DNA of 64,000 bases from Streptomyces sp. NBC_01408 (GCF_026340255.1 NZ_JAPEPJ010000001.1:1605001-1669000); one strand, 5' to 3'. Shown: positions 53,995 through 62,482, counted from the stretch's first letter. Numbers and translations: made by a program. Notes: generated from the letters alone by a model not told the origin.

Positions 53995-54692
53995 GGCGAC
54001 CGGTCCCCGCTCAGGGGGGCGTCCGGGACCGCCCGGCACTCGTCGAGCGTGAGCTGTTCCAGGCTCATGCTCCCGGCATCGTGGTCCCACACGTAGTCGG
54101 AGACGGCGACGTACTCCGGGTTCGAGCTGGGCTCGCGGACCGCCAGGTGCTCGGCGGCCACCTCCACGCCCTCCAGCACGGCGCGCCGGGACAGGACCCG
54201 GGCGATGCTGCCGTCGTCCCGGACGGTGTAGACGCGCAGTTCGCTGAGGCGCCCGTCGATGTCCAGGGCGGTGATCAGCTCCTCCCGGCCGTCGCCCGTC
54301 AGGTCGTGCAGGACGCGGGGGCGCACCGGGCAGTCGGGGCCTCCGTCCACAGCCTGTGTGCACAGCGCGAGCCGCTGGACCGCCCGGGGGTCGACGAGCC
54401 GCCCTGTCCCGCCGTCCTGGGCGGTGGCGGCGGTGATGTCGGCCCGTACGACGTCCAGCGTGTCCACGCCGCGCATGCTCAGGTCCGCAACCTTGGGGAG
54501 CCCCGGCACCACGGCGGCGGCCCCGGGCTGCTGGCCCGGCTCGGGCGGGGCGGGACGGATGTTCTTCCACAGGGTCCGGGGGGCGTGCACCGTGCCGAGG
54601 TCGCCTTCGCTCCGCAGGCCCTCCACGTCGGCGCATCCGGCCGAGGCCGCCAGAGCGGCGGCGAGGAGCATCACGGCCGGGGTGCGGTGCAT
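53982..54692 (-). CDS. Lipoprotein with calcium-loop-like repeat, upstream of histidine kinase
   Basis: This 236-aa protein has a lipoprotein signal (MHRTPAVMLLAAALAASAGC, lipid Cys20). The mature part has an acidic DLTGDGREELITALDIDG motif like FG-GAP/calcium loops and four further Cys residues that may pair. The overlap with the kinase gene resembles arrangements in which a lipoprotein tunes the sensor, such as CseA near CseC. That comparison is an inference from layout only. Confidence 0.75.
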   Translation of the reverse strand: MHRTPAVMLLAAALAASAGCADVEGLRSEGDLGTVHAPRTLWKNIRPAPPEPGQQPGAAAVVPGLPKVADLSMRGVDTLDVVRADITAATAQDGGTGRLVDPRAVQRLALCTQAVDGGPDCPVRPRVLHDLTGDGREELITALDIDGRLSELRVYTVRDDGSIARVLSRRAVLEGVEVAAEHLAVREPSSNPEYVAVSDYVWDHDAGSMSLEQLTLDECRAVPDAPLSGDRSPCAR

Positions 54693-54757
54693 GTACCGAT
54701 GCTCCCCCGCCGGGCGGCCTCCGGCCCGGACACAGACCCATCCAGGTGAACCCCCGC

Positions 54758-54966
54758 CTTCCGAAGCCCGGCCGTGGGGCGGGGTCGCGCAGGAGTGTCC
54801 CCGCAGGACGAGCGCGCAACCCGGGCCGCACATGCGTAGCCGAGCCTCAGCGCGCGAGCCGAGGAGACACTCCGGAGCGACCCCGACCCACACCCGAAGC
54901 AAAACCCAGCCCCGCCGGCGATTGAGGCGCGGGGCCTGGGGCAGAGCCCCAGCAACGGCGCCGCAC
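54758..54966. repeat. Long-arm palindromic repeat, right arm only (copy 3)
   Basis: Starting at cttccgaagcccg it follows the right arm of copies 1 and 2 to the terminal gcaacggcgccgcac at 54952-54966. The left arm is missing. It lies between the lipoprotein 5' end and the FUSC 3' end. Confidence 0.82.
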
Positions 54967-55085
54967 CCGGCAAGCCGCCCCCGCCCCCGCAGGGGCAGCG
55001 GTGCCGCACCCGGTCAAGCCCCCCGCAGGGGCAACGGCGCCGCACCCAGCCAAGCCCCCCCCGCAGGGGCAACGGCCCCGCTCAG
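54952..55085. repeat. Tandem repeat derived from the palindrome end (3.4 units, 36-43 bp)
   Basis: Units start at 54952, 54995, 55031 and 55069 with gcaacggcgccgcaccc or a close variant and end in ccgcaggg. The first unit begins with the terminal repeat of the long palindrome. The last reaches the stop codon of the FUSC gene. Confidence 0.8.
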
Positions 55086-57088
55086 CTTTCCGCATGGGTC
55101 AGCGCCCGGGCCGCCGCGAGCTCCTGGTGGACCGGGGCCAGGACGCTCGACTCGTCGCCCGCCGGCTCTGCCTCGACCCGTACCGGGATCTTGCTGCTGC
55201 GCACCCGTTCGGCCAGTTCGCGCAGCTGGCGCGCGATGCCCTCGACCTCGCTCGCCGCAGGCGGCACGGCCCCGTGGTCGACCCGGACCCGGGCCGCTGT
55301 GGTCGCGTCCACGATCCGCTCGACGGCGACCACCAGCGGCCACCACGCGGCGGCCCGCGCCCCGGTCGGCGGCGGCTCCGTCAGCGCCCGCTGGAACTCG
55401 CTCCGTACGGCCGACAGGTCCCGGTAGATCCGCCGCCTGGCCTGGAGGCGGACGGTGCGCGCCTCCCTGCGGGCGGCCTCGTCCGCCACGGGGGCGAAGG
55501 CCCGTTCCAGGTAGCGGGCGGCGTCGTACACGGTGTCGGCGAGCCGGTCCCCGATCCGGGTGTGCCAGCTCTCGGGCCACAGCAGGTAGCCGGCGACGAG
55601 CGCGATGGCGCAGCCGATCAGGCTGTCCATCAGCCGGGGCCGGATCAGGTCGAAGCCCTGGTGGTTGAGCTGGTCCGAGAGCAGCAGGATCACCGGGGTG
55701 ATCGCGGCGGTCTGGAAGGCGTACCCCTTGGCGGAGAAGGCCGGGATCAGCGCGCCGAGCACCGCGATCACGGGCACGTCCCACCAGCCGCGCGGTACTT
55801 CGGCGAGCACGGCGGCGGCGATGACCAGCCCGGCCGCGGTGCCCAGCGCGCGCAGCACGGCCCGGGAGAACACCGAGCCGAAGTCGGGCTTGAGGACGAA
55901 GGTGACGGTCAGCGCGACCCAGTAGGACCGCTCGACCTCGATCAGCGAGACGAGTGACTGCGCGAGCCCGATGCACACCGCGAGCCGCAGCCCGTACCGC
56001 CAGGAGGCCCCGGAGAGCATCATGTCGCGCACCGCGCGGCGGGCCCGGACGCCGAGGGCGGCGGGCCGGCCGAGCTTGTCGTCGACGTTGGCCACCGTGG
56101 AGTAGGCGTCCTGCTCGGCCAGGTGCACGACGGCCGCCGCGTGCCGCAGGGCGGAGTCCATGGCCCGTTCCGCCGGGGTGTGCGGCTCGGGCAGGTCGAG
56201 TACGGGGGTGCCGGTGCGGCCCTCCTCGACGGCCGCGGCCAGATCCCGGACGGCGGCCGGGATCTGCGGCGGCAGCGGCCGGCCGCGCAGGTGGGCCGCG
56301 GGCGCGGCCTCCACCAGCGGGATCACCACGTTGAGCTGGGCCAGCATCCGCACCAGCGAGGGGCTGCGCCCGTGCACCCGGGCCCGTCGGCCCAGCACCA
56401 GGTCGTAGGCCTGGTTCAGGGACTGGGTGACCTGTTGGCGGCGCTCCTCGTAGGCCTCGCCGGGTCCGCCGGCGGCCTCCAGGGAGTCGGCCAGGGCCCG
56501 GTAGGTGGCGGCGACGGCGGTGCGCTCGGGCCGGCGGCCGCGCAGCGGCCAGCCCAGCAGGGTCAGCGCGAGGACGAACAGTCCGCCCGCGCTCAGCAGC
56601 AGGGGGGCGGTCCACCAGGGCTGCGGCAGCGGCAGCCCGGCGCCGATCACGGCGTTGAGCAGGAGCAGCAGCCCGGACACGGAGGCGACCGTGCCGATGG
56701 AGGAGATCATCCCGGAGATCAGGGCGACGAGGGTGAGGACGCCGACGGCCAGCCAGCCGTGTCCGAAGACCAGGGTGCCCAGTGCCACGCCCACGGCTCC
56801 GAAGAGCTGCGGGACGGCGATGTTCAGGATCCGCATCCGGTAGGCGTCGGCGGTGTCGCTGATGACTCCGGAGAGGGCGCCCATCGAGACGAGCGCGCCG
56901 TACTCGGGCTCGTCCAGGGCGAAGCCGACGGCGAGCGGCGCGGCCAGTGCGACGGCGGCGCGCACCACGGCGGCCCAGGGGATCGGGGCGGGGGCCGGGC
57001 GCAGTCCGTTGAGCAGCCAGGCGGGCGGGGCCAGCGGATGGTGCCGGGAGCGCCCGGCCGCTATCTGTTCGGTGCGTTCGGTGCTCAT
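55082..57088 (-). CDS. FUSC-family (aromatic acid exporter-like) membrane protein
   Basis: This 668-aa protein has two blocks of about six membrane helices (about 35-185 and 370-515) separated and followed by helical cytosolic domains, as in FUSC/YccS/AaeB proteins. Landmarks are FALDEPEYGALVSMGALSGVISD and SYWVALTVTFVLKPDFGSVFSRAVLRALGTAAG. Members export aromatic acids or related compounds. The final codons lie in the tandem repeat region. Confidence 0.87.
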   Translation of the reverse strand: MSTERTEQIAAGRSRHHPLAPPAWLLNGLRPAPAPIPWAAVVRAAVALAAPLAVGFALDEPEYGALVSMGALSGVISDTADAYRMRILNIAVPQLFGAVGVALGTLVFGHGWLAVGVLTLVALISGMISSIGTVASVSGLLLLLNAVIGAGLPLPQPWWTAPLLLSAGGLFVLALTLLGWPLRGRRPERTAVAATYRALADSLEAAGGPGEAYEERRQQVTQSLNQAYDLVLGRRARVHGRSPSLVRMLAQLNVVIPLVEAAPAAHLRGRPLPPQIPAAVRDLAAAVEEGRTGTPVLDLPEPHTPAERAMDSALRHAAAVVHLAEQDAYSTVANVDDKLGRPAALGVRARRAVRDMMLSGASWRYGLRLAVCIGLAQSLVSLIEVERSYWVALTVTFVLKPDFGSVFSRAVLRALGTAAGLVIAAAVLAEVPRGWWDVPVIAVLGALIPAFSAKGYAFQTAAITPVILLLSDQLNHQGFDLIRPRLMDSLIGCAIALVAGYLLWPESWHTRIGDRLADTVYDAARYLERAFAPVADEAARREARTVRLQARRRIYRDLSAVRSEFQRALTEPPPTGARAAAWWPLVVAVERIVDATTAARVRVDHGAVPPAASEVEGIARQLRELAERVRSSKIPVRVEAEPAGDESSVLAPVHQELAAARALTHAES

Positions 57089-57170
57089 TCCCGTTTCCGT
57101 GCCGCCGCTCGCGAATCGGTTCTTCTGGGCTATTCTGCGTCGTTCTGCCTACGTTGGGTACCTTCCGAGC

Positions 57171-58040
57171 TTATGGGGTGCGGCGTAGCCTCCCGGTCAG
57201 CCAGGCGGCCAGTGCGGCGACGAGCCCGACCGCGAGGACCACCCAGGCGGTGGTGCGCAGGAACGCGGTGAGGGCGTCGTACACCGCTCCTGCGGCCGCC
57301 CGGTCGATGTCGGCCGGCAGGTCGTCCAGGGTGAGGCGGCGGCACAGGGCCACCGCGATCCACAGCAGTACGGCTCCGGCGGCGAGCCCCAGCCCGGTGG
57401 CCACCACGGCGCGCCGCCGGTGGACGGCGACGGCGATGGCCGCGGCGGCCAGGACGAGGGTCAGCAGGGGGAGCCAGATGCCGGCGACCTGGAGCATGCG
57501 GAAGCCCTTCCGGAGCGCGCCGAGTCCGTCGTACTCCATCACCTTCACGGAGACGTGGGTCTCCGGGATGCGGTCGGCGAAGGGCACACCGTCGGCGACG
57601 AGTTCGCCCTTGACCTGGGCGATGACGGGCGCGAGGTCGATGGTGACGGCGTCGCCGTGGCCGGTGGTGAGCGCCTCCAGGAAGGCGGCGTGGGCGGCGC
57701 GGTTCGCCGCGTCCCAAGCGGTCCGGTAGGCGGGGGTGCCGGTGAAGGAGTGCATGGCCTCGCCGAGGAGGGCTTCGACGCCGCCCTGGAAGGGGCCCGC
57801 GTCGATCTGCCCGGCGAGGGCCCGGGTGACCTGGGTGACGACCACGCCCTGGACGGCCGGGTCCGCGGCGAGTGGGGACATGGCGGCGGTGTAGCGGTCG
57901 GCGTCGCCCAGCTCGCGGTCGGCCCAGTACGCGACGGCGCTCGCGGGCACCAGGAGGGCCACGAGCACGATGAGTACCGCCGACAAGATGGTGCGCACGT
58001 CACCAGGGAAAGCGGACGAGGGGCCGGACGCGAGCGGCAT
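57171..58040 (-). CDS. Membrane protein with large extracytoplasmic loop, unknown function
   Basis: This 289-aa protein has an N-terminal helix (TILSAVLIVLVALLVPASAVAYWA), a soluble loop of about 130 residues (DRYTAAMSPLAADPAVQGVVVTQVTRAL...), and three C-terminal helices (WLPLLTLVLAAAAIAVAV, VVATGLGLAAGAVLLWIAVALC, WVVLAVGLVAALAAWL). The layout is common in actinobacterial membrane proteins of unknown role. The start at 58040 is not strongly supported. Confidence 0.65.
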   Translation of the reverse strand: MPLASGPSSAFPGDVRTILSAVLIVLVALLVPASAVAYWADRELGDADRYTAAMSPLAADPAVQGVVVTQVTRALAGQIDAGPFQGGVEALLGEAMHSFTGTPAYRTAWDAANRAAHAAFLEALTTGHGDAVTIDLAPVIAQVKGELVADGVPFADRIPETHVSVKVMEYDGLGALRKGFRMLQVAGIWLPLLTLVLAAAAIAVAVHRRRAVVATGLGLAAGAVLLWIAVALCRRLTLDDLPADIDRAAAGAVYDALTAFLRTTAWVVLAVGLVAALAAWLTGRLRRTP

Positions 58041-58155
58041 TGCTGCGGGCGGGTGCGCCGATTCCCCCGTGCGGGCGAGATCGCGGACGCTGCTCTCCGA
58101 GTTGCCGGTCGCAGGCGGCGGGTGTGCCCTGGAGGATGGGAGAGAGGAGCCCGTC

Positions 58156-58566
58156 ATGGCACATGCGGCACCCACCGCCTCCCGGCGGCACCACTACCGC
58201 TCGACGGCGGCCACCGACCACCGCGAGAGGAACGCCCTCACGCGCGCCCTGCTCGCCGGACTCGTCTACGGAGTCTGGGCCGCCTTCATCCAGCGCCAGA
58301 TGGGCCCGGTCGACGCGGGCAACGTCTTCTACGGGATCCTGTGCGGTGCGCTCTTCGCCGCCTGCATGTTCGCGCTCCACCGCGTCGGCCCCCGGCTGAA
58401 GCGGGAGGCGCGCGCCGCCGCGTACGGCGTCTTCACGGGCGTCGCCGCGGGCTATCTGCACAGTCTCACCAACTCCTCCGTGCTCCGGGCCACCGTCGTC
58501 GGCCTGTTCGTGGGCATCGGTGTCGGCGTGACCGCCTTCTACCGCTACTACATGCGCGAGGACTGA
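58156..58566 (+). CDS. Small membrane protein, unknown function
   Basis: This 136-aa protein starts with a basic N-terminus (ASRRHHYRSTAATDHRERNA) and then has about four hydrophobic helices (ALLAGLVYGVWAAF, NVFYGILCGALFAACMFAL, AAAYGVFTGVAAGYLHSL, ATVVGLFVGIGVGVTAFY). The GAGAGGAG ribosome site is strong. No family is recognised. Confidence 0.72.
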   Translation: MAHAAPTASRRHHYRSTAATDHRERNALTRALLAGLVYGVWAAFIQRQMGPVDAGNVFYGILCGALFAACMFALHRVGPRLKREARAAAYGVFTGVAAGYLHSLTNSSVLRATVVGLFVGIGVGVTAFYRYYMRED

Positions 58567-58576
58567 GTACGGGATC

Positions 58577-58606
58577 GGCGCCCGGCCGTACTTTCGGCCG
58601 GGCGCC
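58577..58606. terminator. Terminator hairpin after the small membrane protein
   Basis: A 12-bp perfect stem (ggcgcccggccg and complement) with a 6-nt loop starts 10 bp after the stop. It also faces the convergent small gene ending at 58628. Confidence 0.75.
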
Positions 58607-58627
58607 TCTCCGCCCTGCGGGGAGCTG

Positions 58628-58786
58628 CTACGCGGCCGGCTCGGCGGCGGGCTGCGGTTCGCTATCGGACTCGGCGGCGGCCGGCGTCTTGGCCGTGGCG
58701 GGCTCGGCCTGGCGGACCGGCGGGGTGAAACGGGCGGCTTCGGCGCGGAGCATGGCGTTCAGGGCGGCGTAGGGGTCGATGGGCAT
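58628..58786 (-). CDS. Small conserved-looking ORF (52 aa), unknown function
   Basis: ATG 58786 is preceded by GAGG at a 7-base distance. The peptide starts MPIDPYAALNAMLRAEAARF and then becomes a Pro/Ala/Glu-rich tail. The ribosome site, codon bias and structured N-terminus support a real gene, but no function can be given. Confidence 0.55.
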   Translation of the reverse strand: MPIDPYAALNAMLRAEAARFTPPVRQAEPATAKTPAAAESDSEPQPAAEPAA

Positions 58787-58861
58787 GGCGGAACCTCGCG
58801 GTGCTCGGGGGTGTGGGGGGTACGCGCTGCGAGTGCCTGACCGGTGGTCGGGCCGGAACCG

Positions 58862-59221
58862 TCAGCAGCGCAGGACCACACTCCGCACGGCCCGCGGGGA
58901 CAGCGTCGCTTCGGCCGGCCCGGACGCCGGGCGGCAGGTCGGAACGGCCGGATGTTTCACGTGAAACACCGGCAGCGGCATCCGCTGTACGCCGGCCAAT
59001 CCGCGCGAGGAGGGCCGTACGGCGGCCCGTGCTTCGGGATCCGCGGCCGGATCGGACTGGCCCTCGGTGGGCTCCGCGGGTGCTGAGGAGCTCGTGCGGG
59101 GCTCGGCGGCCGTCGCGCCCGCCGGGCCGGCGCCGAACACGCACAGCAGGACGACGCAGGCCACGGTCAGGGCCTGGGTCAGCACCCGCCGTGTCGTCCG
59201 CACGCATTGCGTCCCGCTCAT
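58862..59221 (-). CDS. Possible small secreted protein overlapping the parS site
   Basis: This 119-aa frame has a signal-peptide-like start (RTTRRVLTQALTVACVVLLC, then FGAGPAGATAA) and a low-complexity Pro/Ser/Ala tail. The parS sequence falls inside and is read as VFHVKH. There is no good ribosome site before ATG 59221. It may be a real secreted protein or a chance frame around parS. Confidence 0.4.
   Translation of the reverse strand: MSGTQCVRTTRRVLTQALTVACVVLLCVFGAGPAGATAAEPRTSSSAPAEPTEGQSDPAADPEARAAVRPSSRGLAGVQRMPLPVFHVKHPAVPTCRPASGPAEATLSPRAVRSVVLRC
58954..58967. other. parS site (ParB-binding)
   Basis: The perfect palindrome GTTTCACGTGAAAC is identical to the Streptomyces parS consensus. 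ParB binds it and spreads to organise origin regions for segregation into spores. Most such sites cluster near oriC, so this fixes the window in the origin-proximal core. Confidence 0.88.
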
Positions 59222-59366
59222 GCGAGGGGTGTGCCCCGACACGCCGGGACGTTCCCCGAAGTGCCCGCAGAAGCCTCCGACCGGGGGACGAAGACACCCC
59301 CGCACGGCAGACACCGCGCGGTGCGGGACGCGGGTCAGATGGCCCGCGGGTCGCCGTGGCCGGGGC

Positions 59367-59612
59367 TCAGACCACCACGAGGGTCGCCGCCGCCGCGCCC
59401 ATCAGCGCGGCGGCGAGGTGGATGGCCGGGTGTCCGTAGTCACCGAACCAGAGGTGGCGGGCCAGCCCGCCGAGTGCGGCCAGGGCGGTGATGAGGCCCA
59501 GTTGCGCGAAGAGGGTGACGGCGGTGAAAGGGGCCAGGAGCAGCAGGAGGGAGTTCAGCCAGAACGGGGCCGCGCCCGTCCAGCCCCGCCACCGCCAGAT
59601 CGCCGTCGGCAT
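59367..59612 (-). CDS. Small membrane protein after cbtA
   Basis: This 81-aa protein has two or three hydrophobic helices (FWLNSLLLLLAPFTAVTLFAQLGLI, IHLAAALMGAAAATLVVV) and His residues in the loop (RHLWFGDYGHPAIH). GAAGGGG lies 10 bases before ATG 59612. It follows cbtA by 21 bp and may be part of the cobalt operon, but it is not a family I recognise. Confidence 0.6.
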   Translation of the reverse strand: MPTAIWRWRGWTGAAPFWLNSLLLLLAPFTAVTLFAQLGLITALAALGGLARHLWFGDYGHPAIHLAAALMGAAAATLVVV

Positions 59613-59633
59613 GTACTACCGGCCCCTTCATCG

Positions 59634-60413
59634 TCAACTCGTGGGCTGCACAGCCTCCTTGGGTGCGGAGGCGGGCACAAGGGCACGTTCGGCTAGATAA
59701 CCGAAGGTCAGGCCGAAAGTCGCCCACAGGGCGGTCTGGATGGCCAGGGACGCGAGCCGGAAGTCCCAGATCAGCGCGGCCGGGAAGCCCGCCGGGACCT
59801 CGTTGATCCCGGGGAGCAGGGCGTACGAGATGCCGACCGCGGCCACGAAGCCCACGCCGGCGACCGTGCTCGCGTTCCAGTTGCCCAGGCCCGGCGCGAG
59901 GCGCCGTCCCAGGATGAGGGCGCCCGCGGCCAGCAGCGCGCTCAGGGCGATCATCAGGAGGTAGAGGGTGGTCCGGCGGGCGGCCGTCTCGGGGTCTCCG
60001 ACGGCAGGCGGGTTGGCGGGGTACTTGAGGAACGGCACCAGGGTCACGGTGACGAACAGGGCCCCGGTGACCAGCGCGGCCGTGGCCCGCGGGCCGAAGC
60101 GGCCGATGCGGCCCAGGGCGTAGCAGTAGACGAGCGCGGCGATGCCGCCGAGCGCGACCCCGTACAGCAGGACGCCGGTGCCGAGGCCGGCGGTGGCCTG
60201 GAGGGCCCGGCTGACCGGGGCCTCCTCGCCGTGGTCGTGGCCGTGCGCGGCGGCCTCCTCGATGGCGATCGCCGCGTCCACCTTGGACTCTCCGAGGAGG
60301 TAGGCGACGAGGAAGGCGGCCAGACCGGCCAGCAGGCCGGCCAGCATGCCCCGGACGAGCAGGGTGCGTGGGGAGAGGGTGTGCGGGGAGGCGGTGCTCT
60401 GAGCGGAAGTCAT
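59634..60413 (-). CDS. cbtA: CbtA-family cobalt transporter subunit
   Basis: This 259-aa protein has about seven membrane helices and a metal-binding-type His loop (AAAHGHDHGEEAP) after the first one. Together with the small CbtB it forms a predicted cobalt uptake system found with B12 riboswitches. It lies 30 bp after cbtB, under the same riboswitch. Confidence 0.88.
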   Translation of the reverse strand: MTSAQSTASPHTLSPRTLLVRGMLAGLLAGLAAFLVAYLLGESKVDAAIAIEEAAAHGHDHGEEAPVSRALQATAGLGTGVLLYGVALGGIAALVYCYALGRIGRFGPRATAALVTGALFVTVTLVPFLKYPANPPAVGDPETAARRTTLYLLMIALSALLAAGALILGRRLAPGLGNWNASTVAGVGFVAAVGISYALLPGINEVPAGFPAALIWDFRLASLAIQTALWATFGLTFGYLAERALVPASAPKEAVQPTS

Positions 60414-60443
60414 GTGCTTCGGTTCCCTTGTGCGAGTCGGGGA

Positions 60444-60656
60444 TCAGTGGCAGGGGAAGCCGAGCAGGTGGCGGCCGTCGTGCAGCCATTCGTGGATGGT
60501 TTCGCCCTCGAAGAGCGCGGTGGCGCCCTGTTCGACGCCGACGAAGTACAGCAGGACGAGGGTGAGGACGGCGACGAAGACCGCCCAGGGGGCGAGCGCG
60601 GAGAGTGAGATGGGTGCGACGGCGACAGGCGTCGTGGGCACGGCGGAGTGGGCCAT
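60444..60656 (-). CDS. cbtB: CbtB-family cobalt transporter small subunit
   Basis: This 70-aa protein has one membrane helix (LAPWAVFVAVLTLVLLYFVGVEQGA) and the diagnostic His-rich C-terminus (HEWLHDGRHLLGFPCH). ATG 60656 has GGAGG at an 8-base distance. It is the first gene after the cobalamin riboswitch. Confidence 0.9.
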   Translation of the reverse strand: MAHSAVPTTPVAVAPISLSALAPWAVFVAVLTLVLLYFVGVEQGATALFEGETIHEWLHDGRHLLGFPCH

Positions 60657-60704
60657 GGCAGGTACCTCCAGAGGGAACACGCGTCCCGGTCAGTGGTGCT
60701 CGCG

Positions 60705-60810
60705 ACGACGGTTGCGGGTCTGACTTGCCCCCCGGCCGGGAGGGTTCACAGTGGCGCGACCGTGCCGGATTCCCACCGGTTCTTCCGTCGTACCGTCGTC
60801 ATTCAGTTGT
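60705..60810 (-). promoter_or_regulatory. Cobalamin (B12) riboswitch controlling cbtBA
   Basis: Read on the minus strand, the leader has the conserved core ACCGGTGGGAATCCGGCACG followed by GTCGCGCCACTGTGA, then a GC hairpin and GCAAGTCAGACCC at the B12-box position. The order and spacing match cobalamin riboswitches. High B12 should reduce cbtB translation or transcription. Boundaries are approximate. Confidence 0.85.
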
Positions 60811-60845
60811 GTCGTCCGCGACCGTACCGCGCTTACGCTCCCCTT

Positions 60846-61283
60846 ATGAACCCCTCATCGGTACGAGTTCACCTCGTTACCCCGGGCCTCGACCCCGCGC
60901 TGCGCGGGCACCGCTTCGGGTCCGGCGGACCGTACGGCCTCGACACCGGTCAGTGGGCCGGGCGGACGCTGGACGAGGTGGCCGCCGAGGACCCGGCCGC
61001 GGTGCGCGGCTGGCTGACGGACCCCGCGTACGCCCCGCCCGGCGGGGAGTCCGTCCTCGCGCTCGTCGCCCGCGCCGGGAGCTGGCTGGACGGCCTGGAA
61101 CCCGGCACCCACCGGGTCACCGCCGAGCAGGCCTTCGTCCGGGCGGCCGTGGTGCACGCGCTGGAACTGCCGCCGCACGCCTTCTGGCGGCTGGACGCAC
61201 GACCCCGCACGCTCACCGAACTCAGCGGGCGCGCGGGGCGGTGGAACCTCCGGCTGGGGAACGAGGTCCCCGAAGAGGTCTAG
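60846..61283 (+). CDS. Degenerate histidine phosphatase-fold protein
   Basis: This 145-aa protein is collinear with the phosphoglycerate mutase/histidine phosphatase family (WAGRTLDEVAAEDPAAVRGWLTDP, PPGGESVLALVARAGSWLDGL, RTLTELSGRAGRWNLRL). The catalytic RHG motif is replaced by VTPGL, and the second His motif by VTAEQAFVR. It is therefore probably inactive as a phosphatase. It is divergent from cbtBA. Confidence 0.72.
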   Translation: MNPSSVRVHLVTPGLDPALRGHRFGSGGPYGLDTGQWAGRTLDEVAAEDPAAVRGWLTDPAYAPPGGESVLALVARAGSWLDGLEPGTHRVTAEQAFVRAAVVHALELPPHAFWRLDARPRTLTELSGRAGRWNLRLGNEVPEEV

Positions 61284-61293
61284 GGCGTGAGGC

Positions 61294-62211
61294 TCAGGCC
61301 ACGATCCAGTCGGAGGTGGCGATCACCGGCTGCACGCCGTCGCGGTGGACGGTGCCCTCGATCAGGCCGTACATCCGGTCCGCGGCGAAGTACACCTCGT
61401 TGTCGTTCTTGAGGCCGAAGGGCTCCAGGTCGACGAGGAAGTGGTGCTTGTTGGGGAGGTTGAGGCGCACCTCGTTGACCTTGGGACAGTTGTCGAGCAC
61501 CCGCTCGGCCATCTGGTTCAGGGTCTGCTGGAGCGAGTACGAGTACGTCTCCGCGAAGGCTTCCAGCATGTGCTTGCGGACCTTCTTGTACGACCGGTCC
61601 CAGTCGTACGCGGCGTCGTCGCCCGCGAGCGCCGAGTGGGCCCAGCGCGCGGTCACCTTGGTCGCCAGGATGCGGTCGTACGCCTCCTGGAGGGTCGTGT
61701 ACTTGTCCTTGATGTAGCCGTGGAACTCGGAGTTGGTCGAGTTCATCACCGTCAGGTCCTTCAGACCCGAGATGACCTGGAGCCCGGTGGTCTCGCTGTA
61801 GGTGATCTGCGCGGTGCGCACCTCCTGGCCCTTGCGGACGAAGGAGTGCTGCTCCTTGCGCGTCGGGACCGGGATGCGGTCCCACACGTACTCCTCGATG
61901 CGGATCTGCGCCTCGCGGATCGGCTGCTGGGAGGAGACGAAGTGCTTGGCGAGCAGGATGCCGAAGGCCTCGGGGGACTCGATGCCGTGTTCCTTGCCGA
62001 AGGCGTACACCGTGTTCTTGGTGGTGTCGGTCGGCAGGCAGTTGCCGTTGTCGCCGCTCAGGTGGACGTCGCGGAACTCGCCGCGGAGCGCGACCGAGAC
62101 GTTGAGGTCGCGGATCTCGTGCCAGGAACCGTCGTTGCCCTTGCGGGTGACCTTGACGATGCGGTTCTCGGCCTTGCCGTACTGGTTCTGCGCCAGGACG
62201 TGCTTGCTCAT
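61294..62211 (-). CDS. Urate oxidase (uricase)
   Basis: This 305-aa cofactor-free uricase oxidises urate to 5-hydroxyisourate. Landmarks are AQNQYGKAENRIVKVTR, the Thr motif LPTDTTKNTVYAFGKEHG, EEYVWDRIPV, STNSEFHGY and the late LPNKHHFLVDLEPFGLKNDNEVYF with the catalytic His. ATG 62211 follows GGAAG. There are no other purine-degradation genes next to it here. Confidence 0.95.
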   Translation of the reverse strand: MSKHVLAQNQYGKAENRIVKVTRKGNDGSWHEIRDLNVSVALRGEFRDVHLSGDNGNCLPTDTTKNTVYAFGKEHGIESPEAFGILLAKHFVSSQQPIREAQIRIEEYVWDRIPVPTRKEQHSFVRKGQEVRTAQITYSETTGLQVISGLKDLTVMNSTNSEFHGYIKDKYTTLQEAYDRILATKVTARWAHSALAGDDAAYDWDRSYKKVRKHMLEAFAETYSYSLQQTLNQMAERVLDNCPKVNEVRLNLPNKHHFLVDLEPFGLKNDNEVYFAADRMYGLIEGTVHRDGVQPVIATSDWIVA

Positions 62212-62369
62212 GGTGTCTTCCTTCGGGTACTCGGGAACACGGAGTCCGGTTGTCTGGATCCCGTACGCCCGGCGTCCAGCGGTCGGCCCGCTCCCCGCCG
62301 TTCGGCCCCGAAGGGCCGCCCCGGGACTGACGTGCATCCCGGTCCGTAGGTGCTTGGTGCTCGGCCCGC

Positions 62370-62410
62370 GGTGCATGCATCCGGGCCTGCACGGATTGCA
62401 GCATGTATGC
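62370..62410. promoter_or_regulatory. Palindromic patch upstream of uricase
   Basis: The stretch has ATGCAT-type palindromes (gtgcatgcat, gcatgtatgc) and an imperfect inverted repeat gcatccg/cggattgc. This is unusual sequence in the otherwise featureless 271-bp gap and may be an operator for a purine-responsive regulator. Confidence 0.35.
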
Positions 62411-62482
62411 GGGGGGTTGACCACCGCACGGATCATCCGAACACCCGCACCCGCGGCTTGGGCGACTCCACAGATCCGCAGG

